DNA of 64,000 nt from SZUA-378 sp036652815 (lineage in GTDB: Bacteria > Bacillota > Clostridia > Lachnospirales > Lachnospiraceae): contig JAVVVE010000001.1 in assembly GCA_036652815.1 (NCBI GenBank), forward strand, positions 62,001 through 126,000, given 5' to 3'. The notes below the pieces were generated by a model. That model did no database searches and was not told where the DNA came from. It worked only from the letters and a program-made list of their open reading frames with translations. Of this stretch, positions 50,422-59,372 are shown in pieces. The translations under genes were made by a program, and so were the position numbers. Each line of letters begins with the position of its first letter. Position 1 is the first letter of the stretch.

Positions 50422-51234
50422 TTATGAGTGATGTTTCATCATATGATAACATCTGTTTTTTAAACAATTATAGGTGGCAGCGAACCTTGTATTATGACTT
50501 AAATAAGTGCGTAAGGGGCGCAGCGTCAGCAGCAAAATGAGTCGATAAAGAAATATTGCTTTGCGGCTCATATACTGCGCAGTAATCATGCGGTGCTCTT
50601 GTTGATCTAAGTGCAGATTAGCAGGTGCCTCCGAGAAACCTCCGCCTTCATAATCGGCAACGGTAAGGTGCAGATAAGCCGGATCGGCATGACATCGATA
50701 ATAGCTATGGAGAAAATGCTCATAATCCGCTCTAATCTGATAACGCAAGTCATATTGACGAATGGCAAAAAGGGAGGCTGCATAAAAGCAGGCCTGATGG
50801 CAGGGGATATGGCGATAACAGGTAAAGGGGGTAAGCTGCTGTGGCTGGGAAACCAATGCTTGTGTGGTCTCATTATAGGTATCACCATAATAGATCAAAT
50901 GCTGTGCAGATGGCTGCTGTTCTATGATGGCTGTCGTCTGTGTCAGGACATCTCCTGTATGAAAGGTATCTCCGCAATTGAGAAATAGAAAATAATCCCC
51001 CGCAGCTAACTTAACTGCCTGATTCATCGCATCATAGATACCGGTATCCTTGCAAGAAGCTATCTTGATCCTATCGTCCTTAGGTAATGTGTCCAATGCA
51101 TGATCTGTCGATAAACCATCTTTGATGATAATCTCATACTCCTCATAGGTCTGTGCCAGGATACTATTAACTGTCAACAATAATTTGCTGCCGGCATTAA
51201 AGCAAACTACAATAATACTATATTTAATCTTCAT
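50422..51234 (-). CDS. GT2 glycosyltransferase (WcaE-like)
   Basis: A 270-residue GT-A enzyme. YSIIVVCFNAGSKLLLTV opens it, IIIKDGLSTDHAL is the family's nucleotide block, and SCKDTGIYDAMNQAVKLAAG with YFLFLNCGDTFH carries the metal-binding Asp. This ordering is typical of colanic-acid WcaE and related enzymes. The middle section HQACFYAASLF with the RADYEHFLHSY block is also conserved. It precedes a GT4 gene by 26 bases and follows the EpsG-like gene by 17 bases. Donor unknown. Confidence 0.88.
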   Translation of the reverse strand: MKIKYSIIVVCFNAGSKLLLTVNSILAQTYEEYEIIIKDGLSTDHALDTLPKDDRIKIASCKDTGIYDAMNQAVKLAAGDYFLFLNCGDTFHTGDVLTQTTAIIEQQPSAQHLIYYGDTYNETTQALVSQPQQLTPFTCYRHIPCHQACFYAASLFAIRQYDLRYQIRADYEHFLHSYYRCHADPAYLHLTVADYEGGGFSEAPANLHLDQQEHRMITAQYMSRKAIFLYRLILLLTLRPLRTYLSHNTRFAATYNCLKNRCYHMMKHHS

Positions 51235-51251
51235 TTAACAATCATTTCCTT

Positions 51252-52322
51252 TCAGAAAATCCAAGTCTTATAAGGTATAATACGAAGGTCCACCGCCCCT
51301 GCTTTATGAAGAAACACTGCAAAATAAAGTAGAAATGCCAACGCTATCAGGATACCAAAAAAGATACGCTCCTTCTTCTTAGGTATCTTTACCAAGATAT
51401 TGGGAATCAAAAATATCTGTGTGGCATTCAGATAATATCCTATTCTGGACACAACAGGAATAAAGGAAGCAAACAAATAGAGTAAAATGGCACCTATATT
51501 AAGATAGAAATAGAACTGATTGCGTTTATCATCCCGAATGGCCTCTTTATAATAAAGTAAAGCAAAAACAAGCACGCAAATACCTTTCACTATATTAATA
51601 TAAGAAGTTTCCCCCGTATTAAATCTGGAATCTTCATACCATGGATAAATAGCAAAAATAATCTTGCGATAAAAATCCTGAAACAGCAATAGGGATGCAC
51701 AAAAGGCCAAGATAACAGTCACTTCCCGCTTCTTCCATTGCCTGCTTGCAAACCAGTAAATGGGAATAACTACCAGTACTGTCTTGTGAAAAGTTGCTGC
51801 TAATAAAATCCACAGGAGAAATCTTGCATAATCTTTGCGGATCATGTATTTGGCAGCGTACAATGCCATCGCCAGTGCCAAATAATAACGCACGGTATTT
51901 AAACCGGAAAAATAATAACCGGATGCCATAAGCAGAAAGAATCCATAAGCAAACCAGTCGCTTTGCTCATAGACTGCTTTTAGTAAGAAAAAAACAGTGA
52001 AAAAAGAGAAAATTGCAAAAATAGGAATAAAGCTCTCTTTTCCACATAAAAACTGAACGATGCGTACCACTGTATTAAATCCAAATTCACTGGATACACT
52101 CTGTCCCAATCCTACTCTTTTAAAGATAGCAATGTATTCTCCATAATCATTGCCCACGTAATATCTACCTGCGGATATCATAAAAAGCAATACAAAAATA
52201 GCAAACAAAATAACACGATTGGTTAATTGTGTTCTCGTAGTGTAGGATACATTCTTTAATGGCCGTGTTACAAAGCCGGCCAGCATCACAGTAATCACCG
52301 TGAGTCCGAGATACCAGATCAT
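51252..52322 (-). CDS. EpsG family polysaccharide polymerase
   Basis: A 356-residue polytopic protein with ten or more membrane segments. FMISAGRYYVGNDYGEYI in the first third and YYFSGLNTVRYYLALAMAL, followed by AATFHKTVLVVIPIYWFA, are the EpsG family marks. EpsG proteins act as Wzy-like polymerases of exopolysaccharides in Gram-positive bacteria. It overlaps the GT2 gene upstream by 4 bases. Together with the co-polymerase at 53106-54167 and the Wzx at 61303-62832 it forms a Wzx/Wzy-type set. A second polymerase candidate is at 24931-27420. Confidence 0.9.
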   Translation of the reverse strand: MIWYLGLTVITVMLAGFVTRPLKNVSYTTRTQLTNRVILFAIFVLLFMISAGRYYVGNDYGEYIAIFKRVGLGQSVSSEFGFNTVVRIVQFLCGKESFIPIFAIFSFFTVFFLLKAVYEQSDWFAYGFFLLMASGYYFSGLNTVRYYLALAMALYAAKYMIRKDYARFLLWILLAATFHKTVLVVIPIYWFASRQWKKREVTVILAFCASLLLFQDFYRKIIFAIYPWYEDSRFNTGETSYINIVKGICVLVFALLYYKEAIRDDKRNQFYFYLNIGAILLYLFASFIPVVSRIGYYLNATQIFLIPNILVKIPKKKERIFFGILIALAFLLYFAVFLHKAGAVDLRIIPYKTWIF

Positions 52323-53101
52323 AAGTCACGTGCCTCCTGTATACCCCTGCGCATAAGACGCATGGCCTGTGGTAGTTTAATCGCTCCGTTTGTCATATCC
52401 CGATGTGTATACAAAAAACGCATCGCCAATAGGCCGGCCCACCTACCATATAAATACCAATACAGCACCCCTCTATCTATAAAAAACTTTTCAGTATAGC
52501 CTTGAAACCAGGTGGAGGGTCTGGGTTCTTCTCTGCCCAGTTCCACAGGAGAGGCATATACGTGCAAGCCACAGTGCAGGCATTCTCTGATAAATAAGCT
52601 GTCTTCTCCATTACTGTACTTAGCACCACCTCCAAACAGCAGAGAATACGTGATATTCTTAGCGTGTACCTGTGCTGTCCGCACTGCAAAGCTAAAAGTA
52701 GGATATCTGCCACAATTATACCAGTGAACCTGATGCCAATGTTCATTATAATAAGTTCTGCGCTCCGGTTCTACCGCAAAATTAAAAACAATCATATCTG
52801 CTTCCGGGTGCTTCGTAAACTCATCTAACACCAATGTTTCATACCCGTCGTGATATACAATATCTTCATCTGAAAACAAACTAATCTCATGATCTGCCCG
52901 AAGCAATGCATTATTACGGCTCAGACCGACTCCGCGTTCCTGAAAAGAATAGCATCTGATCCTGTGTTGGTTCAGATGTAATTCTTCATATGCATTCTCT
53001 TCACATTGATTGATGATAATGGCATCTGTTGCCAGCTTCATCTGTGTGATTAATCGTGGTGGCTCTGCATTGACTGCGGACACCAATACCTGTAGATTCA
53101 T
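52319..53101 (-). CDS. GT2-like glycosyltransferase
   Basis: A 260-residue protein of GT-A type. LQVLVSAVNAEPPRL is an early beta strand block; RCYSFQERGVGLSRNNALLR resembles the RG-x-S-x-x-RN turn of GT2 enzymes, and ISLFSDEDIVYHDGYETLV supplies the acidic SDED metal site. NGEDSLFIRECL is the likely catalytic base region. The end is rich in aromatic residues and contains a possible membrane-binding helix (FIDRGVLYWYLYGRWAGLLAM). It lies between the co-polymerase and the EpsG-like gene. The family is known but the sugar is not. Confidence 0.82.
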   Translation of the reverse strand: MNLQVLVSAVNAEPPRLITQMKLATDAIIINQCEENAYEELHLNQHRIRCYSFQERGVGLSRNNALLRADHEISLFSDEDIVYHDGYETLVLDEFTKHPEADMIVFNFAVEPERRTYYNEHWHQVHWYNCGRYPTFSFAVRTAQVHAKNITYSLLFGGGAKYSNGEDSLFIRECLHCGLHVYASPVELGREEPRPSTWFQGYTEKFFIDRGVLYWYLYGRWAGLLAMRFLYTHRDMTNGAIKLPQAMRLMRRGIQEARDL

Positions 53102-53105
53102 ATCG

Positions 53106-54167
53106 TCAACCTTTCATACCAAAGTAGTATGCACGAAGCAAGCCTGCATCCGCGTGCGTTAGAAGAGCTGCAACTACGCTGCAGTCATGCTTCTTTAACA
53201 TCGATAATGTGTCTTCAATGAGTGCTCCATTCTTAATCCCTGCCGGAACCTCTAAGATCACACCATCAAAGGTACGTATGTCCTCCATCTGTTCCGGATA
53301 TTGTATCGGTGTATAAACAGCATCAATGTCCAACACTTCTTTCGCCAATCGTGCCAGTGGTGCATCTATCGTGTCGATCCTACTGTTGCCGCGTATCGAT
53401 ACCAGGGCTAAGTGCTGCCCACGTCTCAGATAATCAAGATTATGGGTGATCTGTACCAGATTAGAATCCCCCTTCTCTACAATAGCACCGAGCATCGGGA
53501 TCCCATATCGTTTTTCAAAAGTCAATGGCACATAGATTGCATCATTGAGCACTTCTTTTACCAGTATAAAGAGTATCAATGCCACACTTGCCAGTATCAT
53601 GCCCCACAAGGCAGCCCGCCATGTATGGGTATCGATCAATACCCTTTGGGGTTCTGTTGCCCGTGTCATCACACGAATCTGCTCTATCTCCTGCATCTCA
53701 CCGGCAAACTCTGTAAAGGCCTGTTCCATTGCATGCGCAATGTCCAATGCCACCACTGCTTTGGGATGTGTCACTGTCAGCTCCACAAATCTATAATCAG
53801 AATCCACTTTTGCCTCTACACTGGCACGGAGTTCTTCCTTCAGTAATGGGTTGGTCAGATGAGGAATCGCTTTATCCAATATCGTATCTGTCTTGACAAA
53901 TCCTGCCCAACCGGCTTCATTATACGTATAATATTTGGGTTTTCCGTCCAAATCTTCGTCTTCTACAAAATCTACATACAGCAAAGAATCCGTCTTATAT
54001 TGCGGCTCCGGAGCCATAACTACATGTTTGATAAAATATCCTGCACCAAAAAGCATCCCACCCCATAGTGCTACCACTATAACGATCCATATTTTCCTTG
54101 ATAGTCTAATCGCCAGCAGCTTAAGATCTGCAGGTTCTGTTCCGTATTGATTGGTATCCTTGTCCAT
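53106..54167 (-). CDS. Wzz/YveK-type chain-length co-polymerase with degenerate BY-kinase-like tail
   Basis: A 353-residue protein. I prefer the ATG at 54167 (AAAGGGT seven bases upstream) over that at 54173. Two membrane segments, about 26-46 and 184-203, flank an outer domain of 137 residues, as in Wzz/YveK chain-length regulators. Downstream the region 204-353 is unlike YveK, which ends soon after its second helix. YGIPMLGAI, then LALVSIRGNS at 253-261, FDGVILEVPAG at 300-310, SVVAALLTHADAG and a final YYFGMKG follow the order of a bacterial tyrosine kinase, but the Walker A Gly-Lys-Ser/Thr is missing and the tail has only two Tyr. I call it a degenerate kinase-like domain. No separate kinase or phosphatase gene is present. 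Confidence 0.82.
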   Translation of the reverse strand: MDKDTNQYGTEPADLKLLAIRLSRKIWIVIVVALWGGMLFGAGYFIKHVVMAPEPQYKTDSLLYVDFVEDEDLDGKPKYYTYNEAGWAGFVKTDTILDKAIPHLTNPLLKEELRASVEAKVDSDYRFVELTVTHPKAVVALDIAHAMEQAFTEFAGEMQEIEQIRVMTRATEPQRVLIDTHTWRAALWGMILASVALILFILVKEVLNDAIYVPLTFEKRYGIPMLGAIVEKGDSNLVQITHNLDYLRRGQHLALVSIRGNSRIDTIDAPLARLAKEVLDIDAVYTPIQYPEQMEDIRTFDGVILEVPAGIKNGALIEDTLSMLKKHDCSVVAALLTHADAGLLRAYYFGMKG

Positions 54168-54186
54168 AATCATACCCTTTCTGTAC

Positions 54187-54241
54187 TACTTGCTTGCCGT
54201 ACTGCTTACTTGCTTGCCGTACTGCTTACTTGCTTGCCGTA
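54187..54241 (-). repeat. 20-base tandem repeat covering the 3' end of the initiating transferase gene
   Basis: Fifty-five bases with exact period 20 (about 2.75 copies). On the coding strand the unit contains ACGGCAAGCAAGTA, that is the last codons (TASK) and the stop of the sugar transferase. Since 20 is not a multiple of 3, only the first copy is read in frame; the rest fill the gap before the co-polymerase gene. It looks like a slippage duplication. Confidence 0.92.
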
Positions 54242-55584
54242 GTCTTTGTGATATCCACACCTTCTGTGCTTTCCGGTTTGAACAGAATCTTAAGAGTCAA
54301 TAACATGAGTTTAAGATCCATCCAAGTAGAATAATTTTCAATATAAAATAAATCCAGTTTTAATTTATCGTATGGTATCGTATTATATTTGCCATATACC
54401 TGTGCGTACCCCGCCAGTCCGGCTTTCACCTTAGTTCGAAAAGCAAATTCCGGCATCTCTTTCCTATATTGCGCTATAATCTCAGGTCGTTCCGGTCTGG
54501 GTCCTATAAAAGACATATCACCTTTCAAAATATTAAATAATTGTGGTAATTCATCTATTCTGACTTTACGAATAAAACGTCCAATCGGCGTGATTCTGGT
54601 ATCGTGTTTGGCGGCAAGCCGTGCAACACCGTCTTTCTCGGCATCTACTCTCATACTGCGAAACTTTAGGATGTAGAACTCCTTATCATTTATCGTACAA
54701 CGAATCTGCTTATATAAGATGGGACCTCCGTCGTACAATTTGATAGCCATCGCGGTCAGCAGCATAAAGGGAGAAGCCAAAATCATTAAGAGGATGGCGC
54801 AGAAAAGATCAATCCCTCTCTTTATCATACGCTGTTCAATCGTCAGCACATATTCCCGAGTCAGCAAAATAGGAGTATCGAATAAATGTAATTGCTCTGA
54901 GCCTTTTATGATAACGTCCGTTATCTTAGGCATTACATAAGTACGGATTGATTTACCAAAACAATACTTGAGGATCTTATTGCGATCCTCCGTTGGAATA
55001 TCCCATATAACCACTGCATCGTAACGGTTCTCTGCTTCTTGGCAGATACGTTCCAATCCTTCTGAAATGTGGATGCAATTGCATATCTTATATTTATCCC
55101 GTCTCGTATAGAACTTCTTAATAATATCTTCAATCGGTCTGTCCCCATGTATCAGCAGTAATTCCCTCGGTGAAAAGATGGAGCTATAGATGCCCTGTGC
55201 TCCCGCTGTCCATACGGCGATCCCTATGATATCCAATAAAGTAATGATTATAAGTGGTTTTGGAGAAATTAAATTACCATTTAATAATGATATTTGAAAG
55301 TAAGAAAGGCCGTTTACACACAAAGTAGAAAAAGCCTGTGAGAAAAACACCTCAATCGGTTTATAATAGCCTATTCGATAACCACCATACATCTTAGAGA
55401 AGAACATCAATAAAACTGCATAGATCCCAATGACCAGCCAATGCCCACGATTCCAAAAATATACCTGAATCGTCGTCGCATATTGGTCATACCATAGCAA
55501 AGCATAGAGTATCACTTGGAAAAACAGGCTTACCGCTGCCATCTGTAAGATTATCATTCGTTTCAAAGATTCCATTTTACGCAA
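54226..55584 (-). CDS. WbaP/CpsE-type undecaprenyl-phosphate sugar phosphotransferase (initiating enzyme)
   Basis: A 452-residue polyisoprenyl-phosphate hexose-1-phosphate transferase. Four N-terminal membrane segments (to about 130) and a Rossmann-like middle lead to the C-terminal catalytic part: KRGIDLFCAILLMILASPFML, ILKFRSMRVDAEKDG, the catalytic Asp-Glu in VRIDELPQLFNILKGD and GPRPERPEI. The start may be the TTG at 55584, seven bases after AAAGGAG, rather than the ATG at 55575. Such enzymes start a repeat unit with glucose- or galactose-1-phosphate, a different first sugar from the PglC-like enzyme at 20221-20874. The gene's last codons and stop are repeated in the tandem array downstream. 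Confidence 0.92.
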   Translation of the reverse strand: MRKMESLKRMIILQMAAVSLFFQVILYALLWYDQYATTIQVYFWNRGHWLVIGIYAVLLMFFSKMYGGYRIGYYKPIEVFFSQAFSTLCVNGLSYFQISLLNGNLISPKPLIIITLLDIIGIAVWTAGAQGIYSSIFSPRELLLIHGDRPIEDIIKKFYTRRDKYKICNCIHISEGLERICQEAENRYDAVVIWDIPTEDRNKILKYCFGKSIRTYVMPKITDVIIKGSEQLHLFDTPILLTREYVLTIEQRMIKRGIDLFCAILLMILASPFMLLTAMAIKLYDGGPILYKQIRCTINDKEFYILKFRSMRVDAEKDGVARLAAKHDTRITPIGRFIRKVRIDELPQLFNILKGDMSFIGPRPERPEIIAQYRKEMPEFAFRTKVKAGLAGYAQVYGKYNTIPYDKLKLDLFYIENYSTWMDLKLMLLTLKILFKPESTEGVDITKTTASK

Positions 55585-55596
55585 AGCTTTGCTCCT

Positions 55597-56529
55597 TTAT
55601 AATTCTTCTTTTACTAAAAAGATAGGACGTTTCTTTACTTCCATATAGGTCTTGGAGAGATATTCTCCCACGATGCCCAAACAGAATAGCTGTACTCCAC
55701 TTACCAATGCGATAATACACACCAGCGATGGCCAGCCGGATACCGGATCTCCCATGATGACTTTTCGAATAACCGTAAAGATAATTAATAGAAAAGCCAG
55801 GATACAGAACAGCATACCCAAGATAGAAGCAATCGCAAGAGGTGCCGTAGAAAATGCCATGATGCCATCAAAAGAATAGATGAGTAATTTCCAGAAAGAC
55901 CACTTCGTCTCTCCCTTAGTTCTCTCTATATTTTCATATTCTATCCATTTTGTCTCATATCCAACCCACCCAAAGATACCTTTGGTAAATCTGTTATATT
56001 CTCCCAGTGATAAAACTGCATCGACTACCTGTCTCGTCATCAGGCGGTAATCTCTGGCTCCATCCACGATCTCCGTCTTAGAGATCACATGCATCATGCG
56101 ATAGAATGTTCTGGCAAAGAAGGAGCGAATCATAGGTTCTCCCTTGCGTGACACTCTTCTCGTCGCCACAGAATCATACCCCTGCTGTATATAGGCAAAC
56201 ATCTTCGGTAACAGGGATGGGGGATCCTGCAGATCTACATCCATCATAACCACATAATCCCCTGCCGCCTTCTGAAATCCGGCAAAAATACCTGCTTCTT
56301 TCCCAAAATTCCTAGAAAAAGAAATGACGTGTACACGATTATCTTTTTCATGTAACTCTTTGATGACACTGAGCGTCTTATCTTTGGAGCCATCGTCCAC
56401 ATAGATAATCTCCATCTCTAATTCATTTTCCAGAAAAAAATCTTCTAATTTCATCACTTCCTCATAGAAAGGAAGCACCGTTTCTTCTTCATTATAACAA
56501 GGAACAATCACACTTAATAATTTACTCAT
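55597..56529 (-). CDS. GT2 polyprenyl-phosphate glycosyltransferase (GtrB/DPM1-like)
   Basis: A 310-residue GT2 with two C-terminal helices. I take the ATG at 56529 since LLSVIVPCYNEEETV then starts normally; a GTG at 56541 is in frame. IYVDDGSKDKTL, NFGKEAGIFAGFQKAAG and MMDVDLQDPPSLL (the metal site) are typical of undecaprenyl-phosphate glucose/mannose synthases, and IVGEYLSKTYMEVKKRP ends the protein. It makes lipid-phosphate sugar for GT-C enzymes. No GtrA is adjacent; the only one is at 35773. It is preceded by a gap of 92 bases with a promoter candidate. Confidence 0.9.
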   Translation of the reverse strand: MSKLLSVIVPCYNEEETVLPFYEEVMKLEDFFLENELEMEIIYVDDGSKDKTLSVIKELHEKDNRVHVISFSRNFGKEAGIFAGFQKAAGDYVVMMDVDLQDPPSLLPKMFAYIQQGYDSVATRRVSRKGEPMIRSFFARTFYRMMHVISKTEIVDGARDYRLMTRQVVDAVLSLGEYNRFTKGIFGWVGYETKWIEYENIERTKGETKWSFWKLLIYSFDGIMAFSTAPLAIASILGMLFCILAFLLIIFTVIRKVIMGDPVSGWPSLVCIIALVSGVQLFCLGIVGEYLSKTYMEVKKRPIFLVKEEL

Positions 56530-56568
56530 TTTAGTAACCACACCTTTCCTGCTTCTTATGACCGTTAT

Positions 56569-56603
56569 ATTCTACCATATTTAGATACAGAAAGAAATGA
56601 CAA
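56569..56603 (-). promoter_or_regulatory. Candidate promoter before the GtrB-like gene
   Basis: On the minus strand TTGTCA (56603-56598) is followed after 18 bases by TATGGT (56579-56574), and overlapping that is an extended minus 10, TGGTAGAAT (TAGAAT at 56574-56569), which would not need the minus 35. It sits in a 92-base gap about 40 bases before the gene start. Evidence is by eye only. Confidence 0.4.
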
Positions 56604-56621
56604 GTATAAAAGAAGCTTCAA

Positions 56622-57371
56622 CTATAATCGCCTCAATACGGTTCGCACTGCATAAAAGCAGAAGTTATAGGCACTATAGAGTCTTGGCAATCCTTCTACC
56701 CTGCGGTATAGATGCCAGATGCGTCTTATCGCTTCCAGTTTATTGGAGGACAGCGACTGTGCCGGTCTGCGATAATATGCCAAAACTTCATCCAGTCCAT
56801 ATGCCGTATATCCGCTTCGTAGAATCCGCCACCAGGTTGCTGTATCTTCACTTTTTACTGCCGGCATCCGTATGTCCTCTTTGGTCAATTGATGCATATC
56901 AAAAAGCACCGTTGTCGTGAAAATAATCGTATTCTTAAGAGCCTGCTTATAACAAAGCCGAGTCGGCACATGTGCTATTTTTCCATTGCCTATGCCTGCT
57001 TCATCTGCAAATTCATAGGAGCAAAATACAAAAGCTGCTTTTTTGTCCCGCATATAGGCAATCTCTCGCTCCAGCTTGGCAGGTGCCCATAAATCATCCG
57101 CATCCAGGAACGCCAGGTAACGTCCGGACGCCGCATCTATTCCGCGATTGCGGGCTTTTGCTGCTCCCTGATTACAGTCTTGATATAAGACTCGGATCTG
57201 TTCGCCTTCATAGCCCGCTAATAATTCTTTCGTTCCATCGGTAGAGCAATCATCCACCAAAATCAATTCCCAATAGGGATAGGTCTGGTTCCGAACGGTC
57301 TCTATGGTATCTGCCAGATAGGATCTGACGTTATAGACCGGGACGATGATGCTGACTATTTCCTTCTCCAT
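56622..57371 (-). CDS. GT2 family glycosyltransferase
   Basis: A 249-residue GT-A enzyme. VSIIVPVYNVRSYLADTI, ILVDDCSTDGTKELL, NQGAAKARNRGIDAASGRYL and FLDADDLWAPAKL with the Asp-x-Asp region are the standard blocks. SEDTATWWRILRSGY is the usual late motif with the likely catalytic Asp. Such enzymes of about 250 residues are common in teichuronic and capsular loci. It overlaps the membrane protein gene upstream by 16 bases. Donor unknown. Confidence 0.9.
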   Translation of the reverse strand: MEKEIVSIIVPVYNVRSYLADTIETVRNQTYPYWELILVDDCSTDGTKELLAGYEGEQIRVLYQDCNQGAAKARNRGIDAASGRYLAFLDADDLWAPAKLEREIAYMRDKKAAFVFCSYEFADEAGIGNGKIAHVPTRLCYKQALKNTIIFTTTVLFDMHQLTKEDIRMPAVKSEDTATWWRILRSGYTAYGLDEVLAYYRRPAQSLSSNKLEAIRRIWHLYRRVEGLPRLYSAYNFCFYAVRTVLRRL

Positions 57372-58576
57372 GTTCTCACCTTACTTTCTATCCGTTCGAC
57401 AGTCTCCGTTCCCACATAGGCTGTCACTCCCAACGTCGGCAATAACCATAGGAAAGGCCAATAGTTGTTAAGCTGTGGCAACAGATATAGTAATCCTTTC
57501 ACCAGCAATGGGTTCCATACGATTGCCAGTACGATCAGATTATAGTAGAGCAGCTTCTTTGTAGCCTGACTACGATTGACATATAGATAAAGTAACGAAA
57601 CCACATAAAGTGCCTGATACTGACTAAACCCATTGATGGTATCGTTCACATGCAGCATCGTCTTTGCTATTTCTCTCATCGATATATTGGCAAGTGGAAT
57701 CGCACCTATGTTATCGAGGAAGCCAAATCCTGTGATACAGAAAATACCGGCAATGCTCAGCAAAAAAGGGAGGATTCCACTCTGTCTGTTCTGCATCCAT
57801 AATCCCAATGCAAAGGGAATCAAAATCGCAATGATAATCGTACTTCCCTGCCACCCTTCATAAAACAGATGATAGGGAATCGTTGTAAACAACGTATCTC
57901 CAAAGAAAAGCAGCAGAGCATATAAGAGCAGGAAACAAGCCGATTTCTGTCTGCACACGTACACATTATGATGCACAAACAGATGCTCCGCCCATGTCTG
58001 ATATACCAAAAAACTAACAAACAGCATCCAAACCGGCAGGAGCAGATACAGCATTTGTTGCGTATCTATCGAAAAGGTCTCTGCAAAGTACGCATACATC
58101 ACAACATACATCGGCGTTCCTTCCATTAAACTATTGCCATCTCGTATATGATGTATCATCGGGAGGATGGTATCTGCCACTTCTCCACGATTGCCTTGTA
58201 CCATGGTATCACCGGATACGATCTTACCGATCTCAAGACAAAATAAAATACCCAATATGAGATAAAGCAGGTAAGTCATCTTCTTCTGCCTGAACGGGTG
58301 TATCATCAAAGTATGCTGTAGTTTATGATAACAAATCACGCAGGTGCTGCCACACACAAAGACTAAAAAGCAGCTATAGAGAATGCACAGGGAGGTAAAA
58401 GGAAGTTCTGCCGCCTTACAGGCATAGGCAATCCCCGTAAACGTAAGAAGCAGCGTCACAAACCCCATCAAATAGGTATGTGCCATACTTGGTTCTTCTT
58501 CTCTTAGTATACTCGTCACCGCAGTGCCCAGCAAAATAGGGACAATACTCAAGGTTAATGCCAATACAAACGCCAT
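57356..58576 (-). CDS. Polytopic membrane protein of unknown function
   Basis: A 406-residue protein with about ten to eleven membrane segments and no soluble domain. It opens with a hydrophobic helix (FVLALTLSIVPILLGTAV). A polar outer segment near residue 125 reads IVSGDTMVQGNRGEVADT, and the region VADTILPMIHHIRDG follows. I do not recognise a named family. Placement between a formyltransferase and a GT2 gene, and the topology, would allow a polymerase, a GT-C enzyme or a transporter. It starts behind AGGAGAATAAAAGC and overlaps the next gene by 16 bases. Confidence 0.78.
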   Translation of the reverse strand: MAFVLALTLSIVPILLGTAVTSILREEEPSMAHTYLMGFVTLLLTFTGIAYACKAAELPFTSLCILYSCFLVFVCGSTCVICYHKLQHTLMIHPFRQKKMTYLLYLILGILFCLEIGKIVSGDTMVQGNRGEVADTILPMIHHIRDGNSLMEGTPMYVVMYAYFAETFSIDTQQMLYLLLPVWMLFVSFLVYQTWAEHLFVHHNVYVCRQKSACFLLLYALLLFFGDTLFTTIPYHLFYEGWQGSTIIIAILIPFALGLWMQNRQSGILPFLLSIAGIFCITGFGFLDNIGAIPLANISMREIAKTMLHVNDTINGFSQYQALYVVSLLYLYVNRSQATKKLLYYNLIVLAIVWNPLLVKGLLYLLPQLNNYWPFLWLLPTLGVTAYVGTETVERIESKVRTWRRK

Positions 58577-58610
58577 GCTTTTATTCTCCTATTCCGGTCT
58601 ATCTACTATC

Positions 58611-59372
58611 TTATCGTACCCCGAACTGTTTTTTGTAGTATCGATACTGTGCCAGTGTCGGATGCGTCCGAAATTTGGACGGCAGATCCACCTGTATCGG
58701 ATGCAGTACCTTTTGTTCAGCATCTTCGATTGCCCGTATCATATCCTGCAATCCCAATGCAAATTGCAGGTAGGGATAAGTCACGAAATTATCCTCCTCG
58801 GTAATCGTGATGATGGACTGGTAAAGCACACTGCCTGTATCAATCCCCTCATCTATCAGATGCACCGTAACACCGCAATGTTCTTTATCCTGCTCTGCCA
58901 GTGCCCAGTAGCCTCCGTGCACACCTCTGTAAAGTGGGGTAATGCCGGCATGCATATTCAGGAAAGGTACTTTCACTGCCTGTAAGATCTCTTTACTCAA
59001 GATCCTGGTTCCATTCACAATAATCAGATCCGGGTGCATCTCCTGCAAGTGTGCAATGCAGGATGCATCATTGATATTGGATACTTCTTCTATGCAATCA
59101 GAGGGAATCTTTGAATTATTCATAGCATATTGTTCTTTAATCCGGGCAATTCTTCTCTGAGAGGTTCGTTCCAGCTTCTTTACCACAACTACTTTAAACA
59201 AGATCTGCCCCATCACTTTGCGGATGCCCATCTTATGAATCCTGCGCATCAGCAGTTGTCGTTTGGGAACTGATTCTTCCAAAAAGACTTTGCAGACATC
59301 ATAGCGTTCTGCTAATGTATGATATAAAATATTGGCTTTTTCACCTTTAGCGGCTAATATTACGATTCGCAT
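58611..59372 (-). CDS. Sugar formyltransferase-like protein
   Basis: A 253-residue formyltransferase-fold protein. I take the ATG at 59372 behind GAAGGG; the in-frame start at 59393 lies within the deacetylase gene. The catalytic triad is complete: Asn139 and His141 in FLNMHAGITPLYRG, and Asp178 in DEGIDTG. The fold start IVILAAKGEKANI and the block CGVTVHLIDEGIDTGSVLY support an N10-formyltetrahydrofolate-dependent transferase. It overlaps the deacetylase gene by 26 bases. I infer that the deacetylase frees an amine on a sugar and this enzyme formylates it. The other possible acceptor is a nucleotide-amino sugar. Confidence 0.87.
   Translation of the reverse strand: MRIVILAAKGEKANILYHTLAERYDVCKVFLEESVPKRQLLMRRIHKMGIRKVMGQILFKVVVVKKLERTSQRRIARIKEQYAMNNSKIPSDCIEEVSNINDASCIAHLQEMHPDLIIVNGTRILSKEILQAVKVPFLNMHAGITPLYRGVHGGYWALAEQDKEHCGVTVHLIDEGIDTGSVLYQSIITITEEDNFVTYPYLQFALGLQDMIRAIEDAEQKVLHPIQVDLPSKFRTHPTLAQYRYYKKQFGVR

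Noticed and set aside
53412..53846. Plus-strand open frame of 144 codons
   Set aside because: Antisense shadow of the co-polymerase gene, which has clear family patterns on the minus strand.
54187..54241. Short tandem array considered as a CRISPR-like repeat
   Set aside because: The copies are contiguous with no spacers and derive from the adjacent gene end.
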